A stretch of 64,000 bases of DNA from Mycolicibacterium boenickei (GTDB lineage: Bacteria; Actinomycetota; Actinomycetes; Mycobacteriales; Mycobacteriaceae), in assembly GCF_010731295.1 (NCBI RefSeq), contig NZ_AP022579.1:2046001-2110000 (forward strand). Direction: 5' to 3'. Shown here one piece after another: positions 13,806 through 23,821 of this stretch. The first letter of the stretch is position 1. Each line of letters begins with the position of its first letter. The notes beneath the pieces were generated by a model. It was not told the origin of the DNA. It did not search any database and was given only the letters and a program-made list of their open reading frames with translations. The position numbers were made by a program, and so were the translations under genes.

Positions 13806-14481
13806 ACGCCACATCCGCGACACCGCCCATGGCCAGGACCACCTTCGACCCGTACGGCACCCGCTGGACCAGCTGCAGCTGAGCCAGCGCCGGGTGGGCG
13901 TCGAGCAGCTTGCCGGCGTTGGCCAGCGCACGCAGCGCTGCGGTCTCGGCGCGGGCGGCTTCCAGCTTCGCCGCACCGGTGGCCTTCGCCGTCGCCAGCT
14001 GCAGGGCCGCGGCGCGGATCTCGGCCGGGACGATCACGTCCTTGACGAACGCCCCGATCACCTCGACGCCGGTGCGGGTCCCGGCGGTTCGCGCCGCGGC
14101 GGCGATCGCGTCGGCATCAATGCGGTTGCCGCGCTGCATCACCTCACCGGCCGTCACCGCGGCGGCGAGGTCGCGCAGGGCGATCTGCGCGGCAAGGTAC
14201 ACCGATGCCATCGGGTCGGCCGCTGCCTCGACGTAGGCCACGGCGTCGCTCACCTTGAACTGCAGGGCGACGGTGATGCGCAGCGTCACCGCATCCGAGG
14301 TCAGCACCTCCTGCGGCGCCAGCGTCAGCACCTGCTCGCGCATCTCGACACGCACCACCGAGGCCGCCACATCAATGCGGTGGCGTCCCGGGGGCAGGAC
14401 ACGACCCAGCGTGCCGTCCCGGTACTCCAGTGCGCACTGGCCTGCGGAAACAGTGATTCGGTTGAACGTGAAGATACCCAT
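13792..14481 (-). CDS. SPFH/Band 7 domain protein (slipin-like)
   Basis: A 229-residue SPFH-family protein. The N-terminal FTFNRITVSAGQCALEYRDGTLGRVLPPGRHRID and the later LTLAPQEVLTSDAVTLRITVALQFKV are typical of slipin/stomatin Band 7 domains, and a coiled, alanine-rich helical tail follows. Unlike most slipins it has no clear N-terminal membrane segment. A strong AAGGAGG stands eight bases before the ATG. The role is unknown; members often scaffold membrane proteins. It is convergent with the ABC exporter. Confidence 0.85.
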   Translation of the reverse strand: MGIFTFNRITVSAGQCALEYRDGTLGRVLPPGRHRIDVAASVVRVEMREQVLTLAPQEVLTSDAVTLRITVALQFKVSDAVAYVEAAADPMASVYLAAQIALRDLAAAVTAGEVMQRGNRIDADAIAAAARTAGTRTGVEVIGAFVKDVIVPAEIRAAALQLATAKATGAAKLEAARAETAALRALANAGKLLDAHPALAQLQLVQRVPYGSKVVLAMGGVADVASDPE

Positions 14482-14817
14482 GTCGTGTCCTCCTTCCGGT
14501 GTATGTGTCTGTGCAGCAAAGGGATACCGCCGCCGGACGCAGTCGGTGGCGGGGCGTCACACCCCCGTACCGGCGGATGTGGGCCACAAGGCCGCAGAAT
14601 GCGCGATTCCGGCGACGGTATCGGGGTTGTAGGAGAGGATTCGAACCTCAGGCCCTTTACCTGTGCCATGGCGCCGCCGGCAACACGCAGAAACGTTGCG
14701 GTACTCCGCTCGGCCTGCTTCCCTGTCGGCGCCGTGGAACACCATGCCACCACAGCAAATCCCCAGGCAACCGATTTAATGGCCGGGCACCTCGGTCGAG
14801 CCGCTACCGTGGGTGCA
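14482..14817. other. Intergenic region with tRNA T-arm-like segment
   Basis: 336 bases between the SPFH gene and lpqL with no convincing coding frame. Read on the minus strand, 14632-14655 contains a T-arm-like string (GAGG-TTCGAAT-CCTC) followed by CCTACAA, like the 3' end of a tRNA. I found no matching acceptor or anticodon arm at the expected distance, so it is not a complete tRNA. Promoters for both divergent genes must lie here, but I can assign no clear -10 element. Confidence 0.4.
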
Positions 14818-16323
14818 ATGCGACGTACTTCGACGGGGGCGGTACTCGGCGCGCTGGCGCTGACCGTGGGGCTGGCCGGCTGTGATGCAAAGACCGAACT
14901 ACAGACCGACGGGCAGCAGTCCCGGGAATCCTCGCCGGCGGCGGTGCAGTTCGCCGAGGAGTTACGTGAGCGGGTCTCCGCCGACGCGATGATGGGTCAT
15001 CTGAGCAAGCTCCAGGACATCGCCAACGCCAACAACGGCACCCGGGCGCTGGGCAGCCCGGGGTACGACGCGAGTGTGGACTACGTGGCCGGCGCGTTGC
15101 GCGATAAGGGATTTGACGTGGAAACCCCGGAGTTCGAGGTGCGCCTGCCGTTCGCCGAGGACCCGCAGGTCACCGTCGGCGGCCAGGCCGTCACCGCCAA
15201 GCCGCTGGAGTTCACCATCGGCACCGCCCAGGAAGGGCTGTCCGCACCGCTGGTGCCGGCCAAGGTCGAGGACACCCCGGGGTGCCAGGCCGCCGATTAC
15301 GACGGCCTGCCGGTTGCCGGCGCCGTCGTGCTGGTCGACCGCGGTTCGTGCCCGTTCGCGGACAAGCAGGCCGTGGCCGCCGAACGCGGGGCCGTCGCGA
15401 TGATCGTCGTCAACACCAACAACGACGAGAAGATGGGCGGCACCCTGGGCCGCGACACCGACGTCAAGATCCCGGTGGTCAGCGTGACCAAGGACGAGGG
15501 CACCCGGCTACGCAACGCACCCGGGCCCACCACGCTCAAACTCGTCGCCGGCGTGCGCACCGAGCACACCCGCAATGTCATCGCTCAGACCAAGACGGGC
15601 TCGACCTCGGATGTGGTGATGGTCGGAGCCCATCTCGACAGCGTCCCGGAAGGCCCCGGCATCAACGACAACGGCTCCGGGGTGGCCGCGGTGCTGGAAA
15701 CCGCTTTGCAGCTGGGCGATTCACCGCAGGTGGCCAACGCGGTGCGGTTCGGGTTCTGGGGAGCCGAGGAAGAAGGTTTGCTGGGATCGACAAACTACGT
15801 CGAATCCCTGGACACCGAAGCGCTCAAGGACATTGCCATGTACCTGAACTTCGACATGCTCGGCTCGCCCAACGCGGGGTACTTCACCTACGACGGCGAC
15901 CAGTCCGCGCCGCTGGACGAGCAGGGCCGTCCCCGGGTCCCCGAGGGCTCGGCAGGAATCGAGCGCACTCTGGCCGCATACCTGGAAGATGCCGGAAAGA
16001 CGCCGCGCGACACCAGCTTTGACGGCCGATCGGACTACGACGGGTTCACCATGGCAGGCATTCCCGCCGGTGGGCTGTTCTCCGGTGCCGAGGACAAGAT
16101 GAGCGCCGAGGAGGCCAAACTGTGGGCCGGTGAGGCGGATCAGCCGTTCGACCCGAACTATCACAAGAACACCGATACCCTTGACCACGTGAACCGGGAC
16201 GCGTTGCAGATACATGGTGAGGGAGTCGCATTTGCTGTCGGGGTGTACGCCCAAGATCAGCGGGGCCGCAACGGTTTACCGGTTCGTTCAGACCGCACGC
16301 GCCACCAGATCACCGCGCAGTGA
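14818..16323 (+). CDS. lpqL: Lipoprotein aminopeptidase LpqL (M28 with PA domain)
   Basis: Cell-envelope zinc aminopeptidase, 501 residues (M. tuberculosis LpqL 500). A signal peptide ends in lipobox GLAGC. A PA (protease-associated) domain occupies roughly residues 140-240. The M28 zinc site follows: GAHLDSVPEGPG (His), INDNGSG (Asp), WGAEEEGLLG (catalytic Glu and a ligand), LNFDMLGSPN (Asp) and NYHKNTDT (His). It probably degrades peptides outside the cytoplasmic membrane. The stop overlaps the start of a paralogue by four bases. Confidence 0.94.
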   Translation: MRRTSTGAVLGALALTVGLAGCDAKTELQTDGQQSRESSPAAVQFAEELRERVSADAMMGHLSKLQDIANANNGTRALGSPGYDASVDYVAGALRDKGFDVETPEFEVRLPFAEDPQVTVGGQAVTAKPLEFTIGTAQEGLSAPLVPAKVEDTPGCQAADYDGLPVAGAVVLVDRGSCPFADKQAVAAERGAVAMIVVNTNNDEKMGGTLGRDTDVKIPVVSVTKDEGTRLRNAPGPTTLKLVAGVRTEHTRNVIAQTKTGSTSDVVMVGAHLDSVPEGPGINDNGSGVAAVLETALQLGDSPQVANAVRFGFWGAEEEGLLGSTNYVESLDTEALKDIAMYLNFDMLGSPNAGYFTYDGDQSAPLDEQGRPRVPEGSAGIERTLAAYLEDAGKTPRDTSFDGRSDYDGFTMAGIPAGGLFSGAEDKMSAEEAKLWAGEADQPFDPNYHKNTDTLDHVNRDALQIHGEGVAFAVGVYAQDQRGRNGLPVRSDRTRHQITAQ

Positions 16324-17756
16324 CGGCGCGTCGACTCGCTGTCCTATTGCTCGGAGCCGCGCTGGCGGGGTGCTCGGCGCAGCCGTCGCCCCAGGCCGTC
16401 GATCCGCAGGACCTGGCGGGCAGGATCACCGTCGACGCCATGTTCACCCACCTGCGCAAGCTCCAGGAGATCGCCGACAGCCATGACGGGAACCGGGCGG
16501 TCGGCAGCCCCGGGTATGACGCCAGCGTCGACTATGTGGCAGAAGTGCTGCGGGACAAAGGTTTCGACGTACAGACCCCCGAGTTCGAGCGGATGGGCAC
16601 CATGCGCGGGGGTAACCCCGCGCTGACGGTTTCGGGTACCACCTACCAGGTGGACCAGGCCTCGATGCTGGTGACGACGGCCCCCGGCGGGCTGAACGCG
16701 CCGACGTTGCGCCCGGGCAAGCCGTCCGGATGCGCGGCCACCGACTACGGTTCGGTCGACATCTCCGGCGCCATCGCCGTCGTCGACGACACCGGGTGTT
16801 CGGTTGTCGCAAAACAGAACACCGCGCTCGCCAAGGGCGCGGTGGGCCTGCTGGTGGTCAACAACGGCAGGCAGCCGGCTCCGGGCGGCTTGTTCAACAC
16901 CGGCTATTACCGGCAACTCACCGTCCCCGTCGGCGTCATCGACGAGAACGCGGATGCCGCACTGCGCCGCACCAGCGCGCCGGTCCGGCTGACCCTGGAC
17001 GGGAAGGCCGAGATGGTCAAATCCCGCAACGTCACCGCGCAGACCAAGACCGGCTCGGCATCGGACGTGGTGCTCGTCGGCGCGCACCTCGACAGCATCG
17101 GGGGCGGCCCGGGCATCAACGACAACGGTTCCGGGGTGGCCGCCGTGCTGGAAACCGCGCTGCAGCTGGGCAGTTCGCCGAAGATCGACAACGCGGTGCG
17201 GTTCGCGTTCTGGGGCGCCGAGGAAATGGGTTTGGACGGGTCGACACAGTATGTGCAGGGTCTGCCGCTGGACCAGCTCGACGATCTCGCGCTGTATCTG
17301 AACTTCGACATGGTCGGCTCGCCCAACGCCGGTTTCTTCACCTATGACGGTGACCAGTCCGGCCAGGCCACCGATCCCAAGCACATGCCCGAGGGGTCGG
17401 CCGGGATCGAGAGGACCATGGCCGGTTACCTCAACCTGGCCGGGGCCCGGCCCGCGGACCTGCCGATCAGCGCGAACACCGATTACCACCCGTTCTTGCA
17501 GGCCGGAGTGCCGATCGGCGGCGCCACCACGGGGTCGTCGCAACGCAAGACAGAGGTGCAGGCCCGGCTGTGGGGCGGACGGGCGAAGGTGGCCTTCGAT
17601 CCGAACTATCACACCGGCCGTGACACGATCGACAACGTCGATCCGCGTGCGCTCGGGATCATGGCATCGGCAATCGCGTTCACCGTCGGCACGTACGCCA
17701 ACTCGATCAACGGGCCCAACGGTGTGCCCGCCCGGGACAAGCGCCACCGCGGTTGA
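16320..17756 (+). CDS. Second LpqL-type lipoprotein aminopeptidase
   Basis: A 478-residue tandem paralogue of the preceding gene, with signal peptide and lipobox ALAGC, PA-type region and the full M28 zinc set ([45 protein letters not shown]). Similarity runs along the whole length, as in [25 protein letters not shown] versus [25 protein letters not shown] in the first copy. The PA region is the most diverged part, so substrate preference probably differs. The GTG start overlaps the lpqL stop (GTGA). M. tuberculosis has one gene at this position, so this is likely a local duplication. Confidence 0.92.
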   Translation: MTARRLAVLLLGAALAGCSAQPSPQAVDPQDLAGRITVDAMFTHLRKLQEIADSHDGNRAVGSPGYDASVDYVAEVLRDKGFDVQTPEFERMGTMRGGNPALTVSGTTYQVDQASMLVTTAPGGLNAPTLRPGKPSGCAATDYGSVDISGAIAVVDDTGCSVVAKQNTALAKGAVGLLVVNNGRQPAPGGLFNTGYYRQLTVPVGVIDENADAALRRTSAPVRLTLDGKAEMVKSRNVTAQTKTGSASDVVLVGAHLDSIGGGPGINDNGSGVAAVLETALQLGSSPKIDNAVRFAFWGAEEMGLDGSTQYVQGLPLDQLDDLALYLNFDMVGSPNAGFFTYDGDQSGQATDPKHMPEGSAGIERTMAGYLNLAGARPADLPISANTDYHPFLQAGVPIGGATTGSSQRKTEVQARLWGGRAKVAFDPNYHTGRDTIDNVDPRALGIMASAIAFTVGTYANSINGPNGVPARDKRHRG

Positions 17757-17787
17757 ACCATCGAGGGTAGGGCCCCGTATTACGGGT

Positions 17788-18876
17788 ATGGGAATTAACG
17801 TCGCCAGAATGCCCAGCCCCAGCACGATTGCCGGCGTTCATGCCGTACTGCCTCCACACCGGTATACCCAGGACGAGGTCACCAGTGCACTGCTGGACCT
17901 GCCGGGATACGCCGAGGCCGAAGACGTGGTGCGGGCCCTGCACAAGAGCGCGAAAGTAAACAGCAGGTATCTGGTGCTGCCGCTCGAGCGATATGCCGGC
18001 CTCGACGACTTCGGTGAGAGCAACCGCCTGTTCATCGAACATGCAACCGAACTGGGCTGTGCCGCACTGTCCGGGGCCCTGGACGAGGCGGGTCTGCGCC
18101 CCCAGGACGTCGATCTGATCGTCACGACCACGGTCACCGGCGCGGCGGTCCCGTCGCTGGACGCCCGCATCGCCGGACGCCTGGGTCTGCGGCCCGACGT
18201 ACGCCGCATCCCGATCTTCGGGCTGGGTTGTGTGGCCGGCGCCGCCGGTATCGCGCGGCTCAACGATTATCTGCGGGGCGCGCCCGACAAGGTGGCGGTC
18301 CTGGTGTCGGTCGAATTGTGCTCGCTGACCCGCAAACACAATCCTGCAATGCCGACGCTGGTGGCCGGTGCGCTGTTCGGTGACGGCGCCGCCGCGGTGG
18401 TGGCCGTCGGCGAACAACGCGCCCGACAGCTCGACCCGACCGGGCCCGATGTGCTCGATTCGCGCAGTCACCTCTACCCGGACTCGTTGCACGCCATGGG
18501 CTGGGACATCGGCTCCGATGGATTCGAGATCGTGCTCAGCGCCGAAGTCCCGAGCTTCGTGGGCCGCTATCTCGGCGATGACGTCGCCGGGTTCCTCGGC
18601 GACCACGGACTTTCTGTCGACGACGTATCCGCCTGGGTGAGCCATCCCGGCGGCCCGAAGGTGATCGAGGCGATCATCGAAACCCTCGGATTACCTGAGG
18701 ATGCACTGGATCTGACCTGGCAGTCGCTGGCCGACGTCGGCAACCTGTCATCGTCCTCGGTGCTGCACGTGCTGCGCGAAACCATCTGCAAGCGGCCGGA
18801 ATCGGATACCCCCGGGGTGATGATGGCCATGGGCCCAGGCTTCTGCTCCGAACTCGTTCTGCTGCGTTGGCGCTGA
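17788..18876 (+). CDS. Type III polyketide synthase (polyketide-quinone type)
   Basis: Chalcone-synthase-like enzyme, 362 residues, condensing a fatty acyl starter with malonyl-CoA units to make alkyl-resorcinol or quinone precursors. The catalytic triad is visible: Cys148 (FGLGCVAGA), His286 (SHPGGPK) and Asn319 (VGNLSSSS). The methyltransferase and FAD oxygenase genes follow with overlapping starts. This three-gene order matches the M. smegmatis operon reported to make polyketide quinones, respiratory electron carriers used in oxygen-poor biofilms. The ATG at 17788 sits just after a CCCGTA-T-TACGGG palindrome. Confidence 0.92.
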   Translation: MGINVARMPSPSTIAGVHAVLPPHRYTQDEVTSALLDLPGYAEAEDVVRALHKSAKVNSRYLVLPLERYAGLDDFGESNRLFIEHATELGCAALSGALDEAGLRPQDVDLIVTTTVTGAAVPSLDARIAGRLGLRPDVRRIPIFGLGCVAGAAGIARLNDYLRGAPDKVAVLVSVELCSLTRKHNPAMPTLVAGALFGDGAAAVVAVGEQRARQLDPTGPDVLDSRSHLYPDSLHAMGWDIGSDGFEIVLSAEVPSFVGRYLGDDVAGFLGDHGLSVDDVSAWVSHPGGPKVIEAIIETLGLPEDALDLTWQSLADVGNLSSSSVLHVLRETICKRPESDTPGVMMAMGPGFCSELVLLRWR

Positions 18877-19385
18877 TGACGGCCAAGCGATTCACCGCGC
18901 TGATCGTCCTCGTCGCCGCCGAGCGGGTCCTCGAACTGGTGGTGTCCAAGCGCAACCTGCGGTGGAGTACCGCCCAGGGCGGCAAGGAGTTCGGGGCCGG
19001 CCACTATCCGGTGATGGTGGCGTTGCACACCGCGCTGCTGGTGGGCTCGGCGCTGGAGGCCCGTCGGCGCAGGCCGTCGCCGATCCTCGGCCGGATCATG
19101 GTGGCCGTCGTACTCGCCGCCCAGGCGCTGCGCTGGTGGTGCATCACCACGCTGGGCAAGCAGTGGAACACCCGGGTCGTGGTGGTCCCCGGCGCCACGC
19201 GCGTGGCCGACGGGCCGTACCGCGTGCTGCCGCACCCGAACTACGTCGCGGTGGTCACCGAGGGCGCCGCGTTGCCGTTGGCCGGCGGCGCCTGGGTCAC
19301 CGCAGTGCTGTTCACCGTGGCCAACGCGGCGTTGTTGCGGACCCGGATCCGGGTGGAAAACGAAGCGCTGCAAGGCTTGACGTGA
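18876..19385 (+). CDS. Isoprenylcysteine carboxyl methyltransferase-family membrane enzyme
   Basis: A 169-residue ICMT-like integral membrane methyltransferase with about four hydrophobic segments. The C-terminal GPYRVLPHPNYVAVVTEGAALPL is the conserved SAM-binding region of the family. Its ATG shares one base with the stop of the polyketide synthase. In the related M. smegmatis operon the equivalent enzyme methylates the polyketide ring product; that is the likely role here, not prenylcysteine methylation. Confidence 0.88.
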   Translation: MTAKRFTALIVLVAAERVLELVVSKRNLRWSTAQGGKEFGAGHYPVMVALHTALLVGSALEARRRRPSPILGRIMVAVVLAAQALRWWCITTLGKQWNTRVVVVPGATRVADGPYRVLPHPNYVAVVTEGAALPLAGGAWVTAVLFTVANAALLRTRIRVENEALQGLT

Positions 19386-20407
19386 TCGATCTGCTCGTCG
19401 CAGGTGGCGGCCCGGCCGGGCTGGCCACCGCGGTGCACGCGGCGCGCGCCGGGCTGGAGACCGTGGTGGTGGAACGTCGGCAGGGCCCGATCGACAAGGC
19501 CTGCGGTGAGGGGCTGATGCCGCACTCGGTGCGGCAGTTGCAGCGCCTGGGCGCGCACCTAGACGGGCGCGGCTACCGGCCATTTTTCGGCATCCGTTAC
19601 CTGGACGGAAGTCACACCGCCGAGGCCAGGTTCCGCGACGGGCCCGGCCGCGGGGTGCGTCGTACCGTGCTGCACGCCGCGCTGTCCGACGCGGCATCCT
19701 CGGCCGGGGTCCGCGTCGTCCACGGTGAGGTCGGTCCGGTGTCCCAGGACTCGACATCGGTGAGCGCGGCCGGTTTTCGGGCCCGCTACCTGGCTGCCGC
19801 CGACGGTCTGCACTCGCCGATTCGGCGCTCACTCGGCCTCAGCGGCGGCGAGGGTAGGCGACGCCGCTGGGGAATACGGCGCCATGTCCAGATCGCTCCG
19901 TGGTCCGATTGCGTCGAGGTTTACTGGGGGCCCGACGCCGAGGCCTACGTGACGCCGGTCGGTGAGAACTGTGTCGGCGTGGCGATCCTGACCTCGGTGC
20001 GCGGTGGATTCGACGAGCACCTGGCGGCGTTCCCGACGCTGGCCGACCGGATCAACGGCCTTGAGCACGGCCATGACCGGGCCGCAGGACCGCTGCGGCA
20101 GAAGGTGCGCAACCGGAGTGCGGGGCGGGTGTTGCTGGTCGGTGACGCGGCCGGCTACGTCGATGCGCTGACGGGGGAGGGGATGGGTCTGGCGTTCGGA
20201 GCGGCTGAACTTCTCGTCGGGTGTGTGCGCGCCGACCGGCCAGGCGACTACGACCGCCAGTGGCGTGCGATGACGCGTCGCTACCGGTTGCTCACCGCAG
20301 CCCTGTTGCACGGCAGTGGTTTCGGCCCCGTCCGGGCCTGCATCACCCCGGCGTCGGCGGCGCTGCCCTCGGTGTTCGGCCGCGTGGTCAACGCTCTCGG
20401 CGAGTAG
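19382..20407 (+). CDS. FAD-dependent oxygenase/reductase of the polyketide operon
   Basis: A 341-residue flavoprotein of the geranylgeranyl-reductase/PHBH-like family. The FAD motif is DLLVAGGGPAGLATAVHAARAG, followed by KACGEGLMP (family motif) and the second FAD motif VLLVGDAAGYVDALTGEGMG. The GTG start overlaps the methyltransferase stop as GTGA. As the last gene of the operon it probably oxidises the alkylated ring to a quinone. The 3' end overlaps the convergent permease by 20 bases. Confidence 0.88.
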   Translation: MIDLLVAGGGPAGLATAVHAARAGLETVVVERRQGPIDKACGEGLMPHSVRQLQRLGAHLDGRGYRPFFGIRYLDGSHTAEARFRDGPGRGVRRTVLHAALSDAASSAGVRVVHGEVGPVSQDSTSVSAAGFRARYLAAADGLHSPIRRSLGLSGGEGRRRRWGIRRHVQIAPWSDCVEVYWGPDAEAYVTPVGENCVGVAILTSVRGGFDEHLAAFPTLADRINGLEHGHDRAAGPLRQKVRNRSAGRVLLVGDAAGYVDALTGEGMGLAFGAAELLVGCVRADRPGDYDRQWRAMTRRYRLLTAALLHGSGFGPVRACITPASAALPSVFGRVVNALGE

Positions 20408-21662
20408 GTTGCGCCAGGTTCCCCAGGTACTCCAACAACCGCATACCGTGGAAGACCAGCAGCGCGGCGATCGAGCCCAGCGCGATCCCGGTGAACGTCA
20501 GAGAACCGAGCTGCCACGTGAAGTCGGCGATCCCGATGATCAGCGGGATCGCCGCCGTCATCTGATTGACCGGCCTGGAGAAGTCCACGTGGTTGGTCAG
20601 CCAGATCCGCACACCCAGGATGCCGACCAGGCCGTAGAGCACGATGGTCGCTCCGCCCAGCACGCCCGGTGGAATCGCCGAGATCGCCGCTCCGACCTTG
20701 GGGCACAACGACAATGCGATCGCCACCGCGGCGGCGACCCAGTACGCCGCGGTCGAGTAGACCCGGGTGGCCGCCATCACCCCGATGTTCTCGGCGTAGG
20801 TGGTGGTGGCCGAACCGCCGCCGGCACCGGCCAGCACGGTGGCCACCCCGTCGGCTGCCAGAGCGCGGCCGATCATCGGGTCGAGGTCGGTGCCGGTCAT
20901 CTGCCCCACCGACTTGACGTGCCCGATGTTCTCGGCGACCAGTGCGATCACCGCGGGCAGGAACAGCGGCAGCACAGCCAGATTGAACTCCGGCGTGTGG
21001 AACTCGGGGAGTCCCAACCACGGTGCTGCCGCGATCGCCGCGGTGTCGACGTCGCCGAGGACGAGCGCCAGCAGGTAGCCGATCAGCACCGCGCCGAAGA
21101 TCGCCAGCCTGCCGATCAGGCCCTTGAAGAAGGCCAGGGTGGTGACCAGCAGCACCAGGGTCACCAGACCGACCAGCGGCCCCTTCTCGAAGTTGGACTT
21201 GGCCGCCGGGGCGAGGTTGAAGCCGATCAGGGCGACGATCGCACCGGTCACGATCGGCGGCAACGCGACGTCGATCCAGTGGGTGCCGACCAGGTGCACC
21301 ACGGCGCCGATGAGGATCAGCAGCACCCCGACGGCGATCAAACCGCCGAGCGCACTTCCGGTTCCGTGCGAGGCCACCGCGGCAGTCACCGGCGCGATCA
21401 CCGAGAAACTCGACCCGAGGTAACTCGGCAGCCGGTTCCCGGTGATGATCAGGAACAGGATCGTGCCGACGCCGGAGAACAGCAGCGTGGTGGCGGGCGG
21501 AAAGCCGGTGAGCACCGGGACCAGGAACGTGGCGCCGAACATCGCCACCACGTGCTGCGCCCCGATACCGATGGTGCTCGACCAATTGAGCCGTTCTCCG
21601 GGCGCGACGACGAAGTCGTCGTCGGTGCGGGTCTCGACATATTTCCAACTGAGCAGGGTCAC
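20388..21662 (-). CDS. Uracil/xanthine permease (NCS2 family)
   Basis: Nucleobase:proton symporter, 424 residues with about 12-14 hydrophobic segments. Family landmarks are IGIGAQHVVAMFGATFLVPVLTG near the N-terminus, VALVAENIGHVKSVGQMTG, and the GGGSATTTYAENIGVMAATRVYS signature. The closest known relatives are UraA/RutG-type uracil permeases. A GTG at 21662 is the only plausible start; it leaves just 18 bases to the divergent SulP gene, so promoters and ribosome sites of the two must overlap. Confidence 0.92.
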   Translation of the reverse strand: MTLLSWKYVETRTDDDFVVAPGERLNWSSTIGIGAQHVVAMFGATFLVPVLTGFPPATTLLFSGVGTILFLIITGNRLPSYLGSSFSVIAPVTAAVASHGTGSALGGLIAVGVLLILIGAVVHLVGTHWIDVALPPIVTGAIVALIGFNLAPAAKSNFEKGPLVGLVTLVLLVTTLAFFKGLIGRLAIFGAVLIGYLLALVLGDVDTAAIAAAPWLGLPEFHTPEFNLAVLPLFLPAVIALVAENIGHVKSVGQMTGTDLDPMIGRALAADGVATVLAGAGGGSATTTYAENIGVMAATRVYSTAAYWVAAAVAIALSLCPKVGAAISAIPPGVLGGATIVLYGLVGILGVRIWLTNHVDFSRPVNQMTAAIPLIIGIADFTWQLGSLTFTGIALGSIAALLVFHGMRLLEYLGNLAQPTRRER

Positions 21663-21680
21663 GAGTGTTGACTGAACACC

Positions 21681-23363
21681 ATGAGCGTTGGTCGCGCACC
21701 CCAAACATGGGTCCCCGGGCTGGGGCAGTTCACCGGCTATCAGCGGTCCTGGTTGCGAGGCGATGTCCTGGCCGGGGTGACGGTCGCGGCGTATTTGGTG
21801 CCGCAGGTGATGGCCTACGCGACGGTGGCCGGTCTGCCGCCGGTCGCGGGCTTGTGGGCCGCGCTGGTCCCGATGGCCGTGTATGCGCTGCTGGGGTCGT
21901 CGCGGCAACTGTCGGTCGGGCCCGAATCCACCACCGCGCTGATGACGGCCACGGCGCTGGCTCCGCTGGCCATCGGCGACCCGGCCCGCTACGCCACGAT
22001 GGCGGCGGTGCTGGCCCTGCTGGTGGGGGCGATCTGTCTGCTGGCCGGGCTGTGTGGGCTGGGCTTCCTGGCCGACCTGCTGTCGCGCCCGGTCCTGGTC
22101 GGCTACATGACCGGTGTGGCCGTCATCATGATCAGCGGCCAGCTCGGCAAGGTCACGGGCGTCGACGTCACCGGAGACGAGTTCATCGACCAGATCCGCT
22201 CGTTCGTCTCCGGAATCGGATCGGTGCACGTCCCGACATTGGCGTTGTCGCTCACGGTGCTGGTTCTGCTGCTGGTGCTGTACCGGCTCTCCCCGCGGTT
22301 CCCCGGGCCCCTGGTCGCGGTGCTGGCGGCCACGGCGGTGGTGTGGCTGTTCTCCTTGGATGACAAGGGGATTCGGGTGGTGGGCGGCATCCCGGCCGGA
22401 TTGCCGAAACCCGCCCTTCCGCCGGTGTCGATGACGGAGCTGGTGGGTTTGGTGATCCCGGCGGTCGGCATCGCGGTTGTCGCGTTCTCCGACAACGCCC
22501 TGACGGCGCGCACCTTCGCGGCGCGCAAGGGCGAGACCATCGACGCCAATGCCGAACTGCGGGCGTTGGGTATGTGCAACCTGACAACCGGTGTCACGCA
22601 GGGCTTTCCGGTCAGTTCCAGCGGCAGCCGCACCGCGCTGGGCGACACCGTGGGCAGTCGCACCCAGCTGTACTCGCTGGTGATGCTGGCGACGGTCCTG
22701 GTGGTCATGCTGGCCGGGCGGGATCTGCTGGAGAATTTCCCGATGGCCGCCCTGGGGGCCCTCGTGGTCTACGCCGCCCTGCGGCTGATCGACGTGGCGG
22801 AGTTCCGTCGGCTGGCCCGCTTCCGGCGCAGTGAGCTGATCCTGGCGGTGGCCACCACCGTCGCGGTGCTGGGCCTCGGAGTGCTCTACGGGGTGCTGGT
22901 GGCGATCGCCCTCTCACTCGTGGACGCCCTGCGGCGGATCGCCCGGCCGCATGACAGCGTGCTCGGCTATGTCCCCGGGGTGGCGGGCATGCACGACGTC
23001 GACGACTATCCCGACGCGGAGCTGGTCCCGGGGCTGGTCGTCTACCGCTACGACGCCCCGTTGTTCTTCGCCAACGCCGAGGATTTCCGGGAGCGTGCGC
23101 TGGCCGCGGTGGAGGAGGCCGACTATCCGGTCGAATGGTTCGTGCTCAATGCCGAGGCTCAGGTAGACCCGGATCTCACCGCGGTCGACGCCATGGAGCA
23201 GCTGCGCCGTGAGCTGACCGCGCGGGGCATCGTGTTCGCGATGGCGCGGGTCAAGTCCGATCTGCGGGACGACCTGGTGGCCGCGGGCTTTGTCGACCGT
23301 GTCGGCACCGACCGGATCTTTCCGACCCTGCCGACGGCGGTCGAGGCGTTCCGAAATCGCTAG
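21681..23363 (+). CDS. SulP-family anion permease with STAS domain
   Basis: SLC26/SulP transporter, 560 residues. The transmembrane part has the signature [26 protein letters not shown] and the following [16 protein letters not shown]. From about residue 430 a cytoplasmic STAS domain begins ([19 protein letters not shown] ... [21 protein letters not shown]). Substrates in the family include sulfate, bicarbonate and dicarboxylates, and none can be picked here. It starts 18 bases from the divergent nucleobase permease and ends overlapping the next convergent gene by four bases. Confidence 0.92.
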   Translation: MSVGRAPQTWVPGLGQFTGYQRSWLRGDVLAGVTVAAYLVPQVMAYATVAGLPPVAGLWAALVPMAVYALLGSSRQLSVGPESTTALMTATALAPLAIGDPARYATMAAVLALLVGAICLLAGLCGLGFLADLLSRPVLVGYMTGVAVIMISGQLGKVTGVDVTGDEFIDQIRSFVSGIGSVHVPTLALSLTVLVLLLVLYRLSPRFPGPLVAVLAATAVVWLFSLDDKGIRVVGGIPAGLPKPALPPVSMTELVGLVIPAVGIAVVAFSDNALTARTFAARKGETIDANAELRALGMCNLTTGVTQGFPVSSSGSRTALGDTVGSRTQLYSLVMLATVLVVMLAGRDLLENFPMAALGALVVYAALRLIDVAEFRRLARFRRSELILAVATTVAVLGLGVLYGVLVAIALSLVDALRRIARPHDSVLGYVPGVAGMHDVDDYPDAELVPGLVVYRYDAPLFFANAEDFRERALAAVEEADYPVEWFVLNAEAQVDPDLTAVDAMEQLRRELTARGIVFAMARVKSDLRDDLVAAGFVDRVGTDRIFPTLPTAVEAFRNR

Positions 23364-23821
23364 GCATCCTGCGGCTCGTAGCCACAGATCGCGGCCACTT
23401 TGTCCGCGGAGGCCGAAGCCGGATCGAACGTGTAGCCCAGCCATTCCCGGGCCAGCCGACGGGCCAACTCGAGTCCGATGACCCGCTGACCGAAGCACAG
23501 CACCTGGGCGTCGTTGGACAGGATGGCTCGTTCCACCGAGAAGCTGTCGTGTGCGGTGACGGCACGGATGCCGGGCACCTTGTTGGCGCTGATGGCCACT
23601 CCGAGTCCGGTGCCGCACACCAGGAGTGCCCGATCGGCCTTCCCCTCGGCGACCATGCGGGCCGCGGCGACGGCGACGTGCGGATAGGCGGTGTGCTCGT
23701 CGGCACGGACTCCCACGTCGACGACGGACTCGACCCGATTGTCGGCCTCCAGGTCGGCGCGCAGGGCATCCTTATACAGCAGTCCGGCGTCGTCACTTCC
23801 GACGACGATGCGCAACGTCAT
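23360..23821 (-). CDS. RpiB/LacAB-type sugar-phosphate isomerase
   Basis: A 153-residue aldose-ketose phosphate isomerase. [10 protein letters not shown] at the N-terminus and the active-site block [27 protein letters not shown], with the catalytic Cys, place it in the RpiB/LacA/LacB family. Its start overlaps the stop of the dihydroxyacetone-type kinase as ATGA. In M. smegmatis a relative (DerI) converts D-erythrulose 4-phosphate to D-erythrose 4-phosphate. The neighbourhood makes that, or another ketose-phosphate isomerisation, more likely than a housekeeping ribose 5-phosphate role. Confidence 0.9.
   Translation of the reverse strand: MTLRIVVGSDDAGLLYKDALRADLEADNRVESVVDVGVRADEHTAYPHVAVAAARMVAEGKADRALLVCGTGLGVAISANKVPGIRAVTAHDSFSVERAILSNDAQVLCFGQRVIGLELARRLAREWLGYTFDPASASADKVAAICGYEPQDA

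Noticed and set aside
14632..14720. Complete tRNA gene
   Set aside because: Only a T-arm-like segment is visible; acceptor 5' strand, D-arm and anticodon arm could not be found.
13894..14817. In-frame 5' extension that would make the lpqL product 809 residues
   Set aside because: The extra part is antisense to the SPFH gene. The signal peptide and lipobox begin at the ATG at 14818.
21663..22229. Upstream extension of the nucleobase permease frame
   Set aside because: It is antisense to the SulP gene; the permease fold begins at the GTG at 21662.
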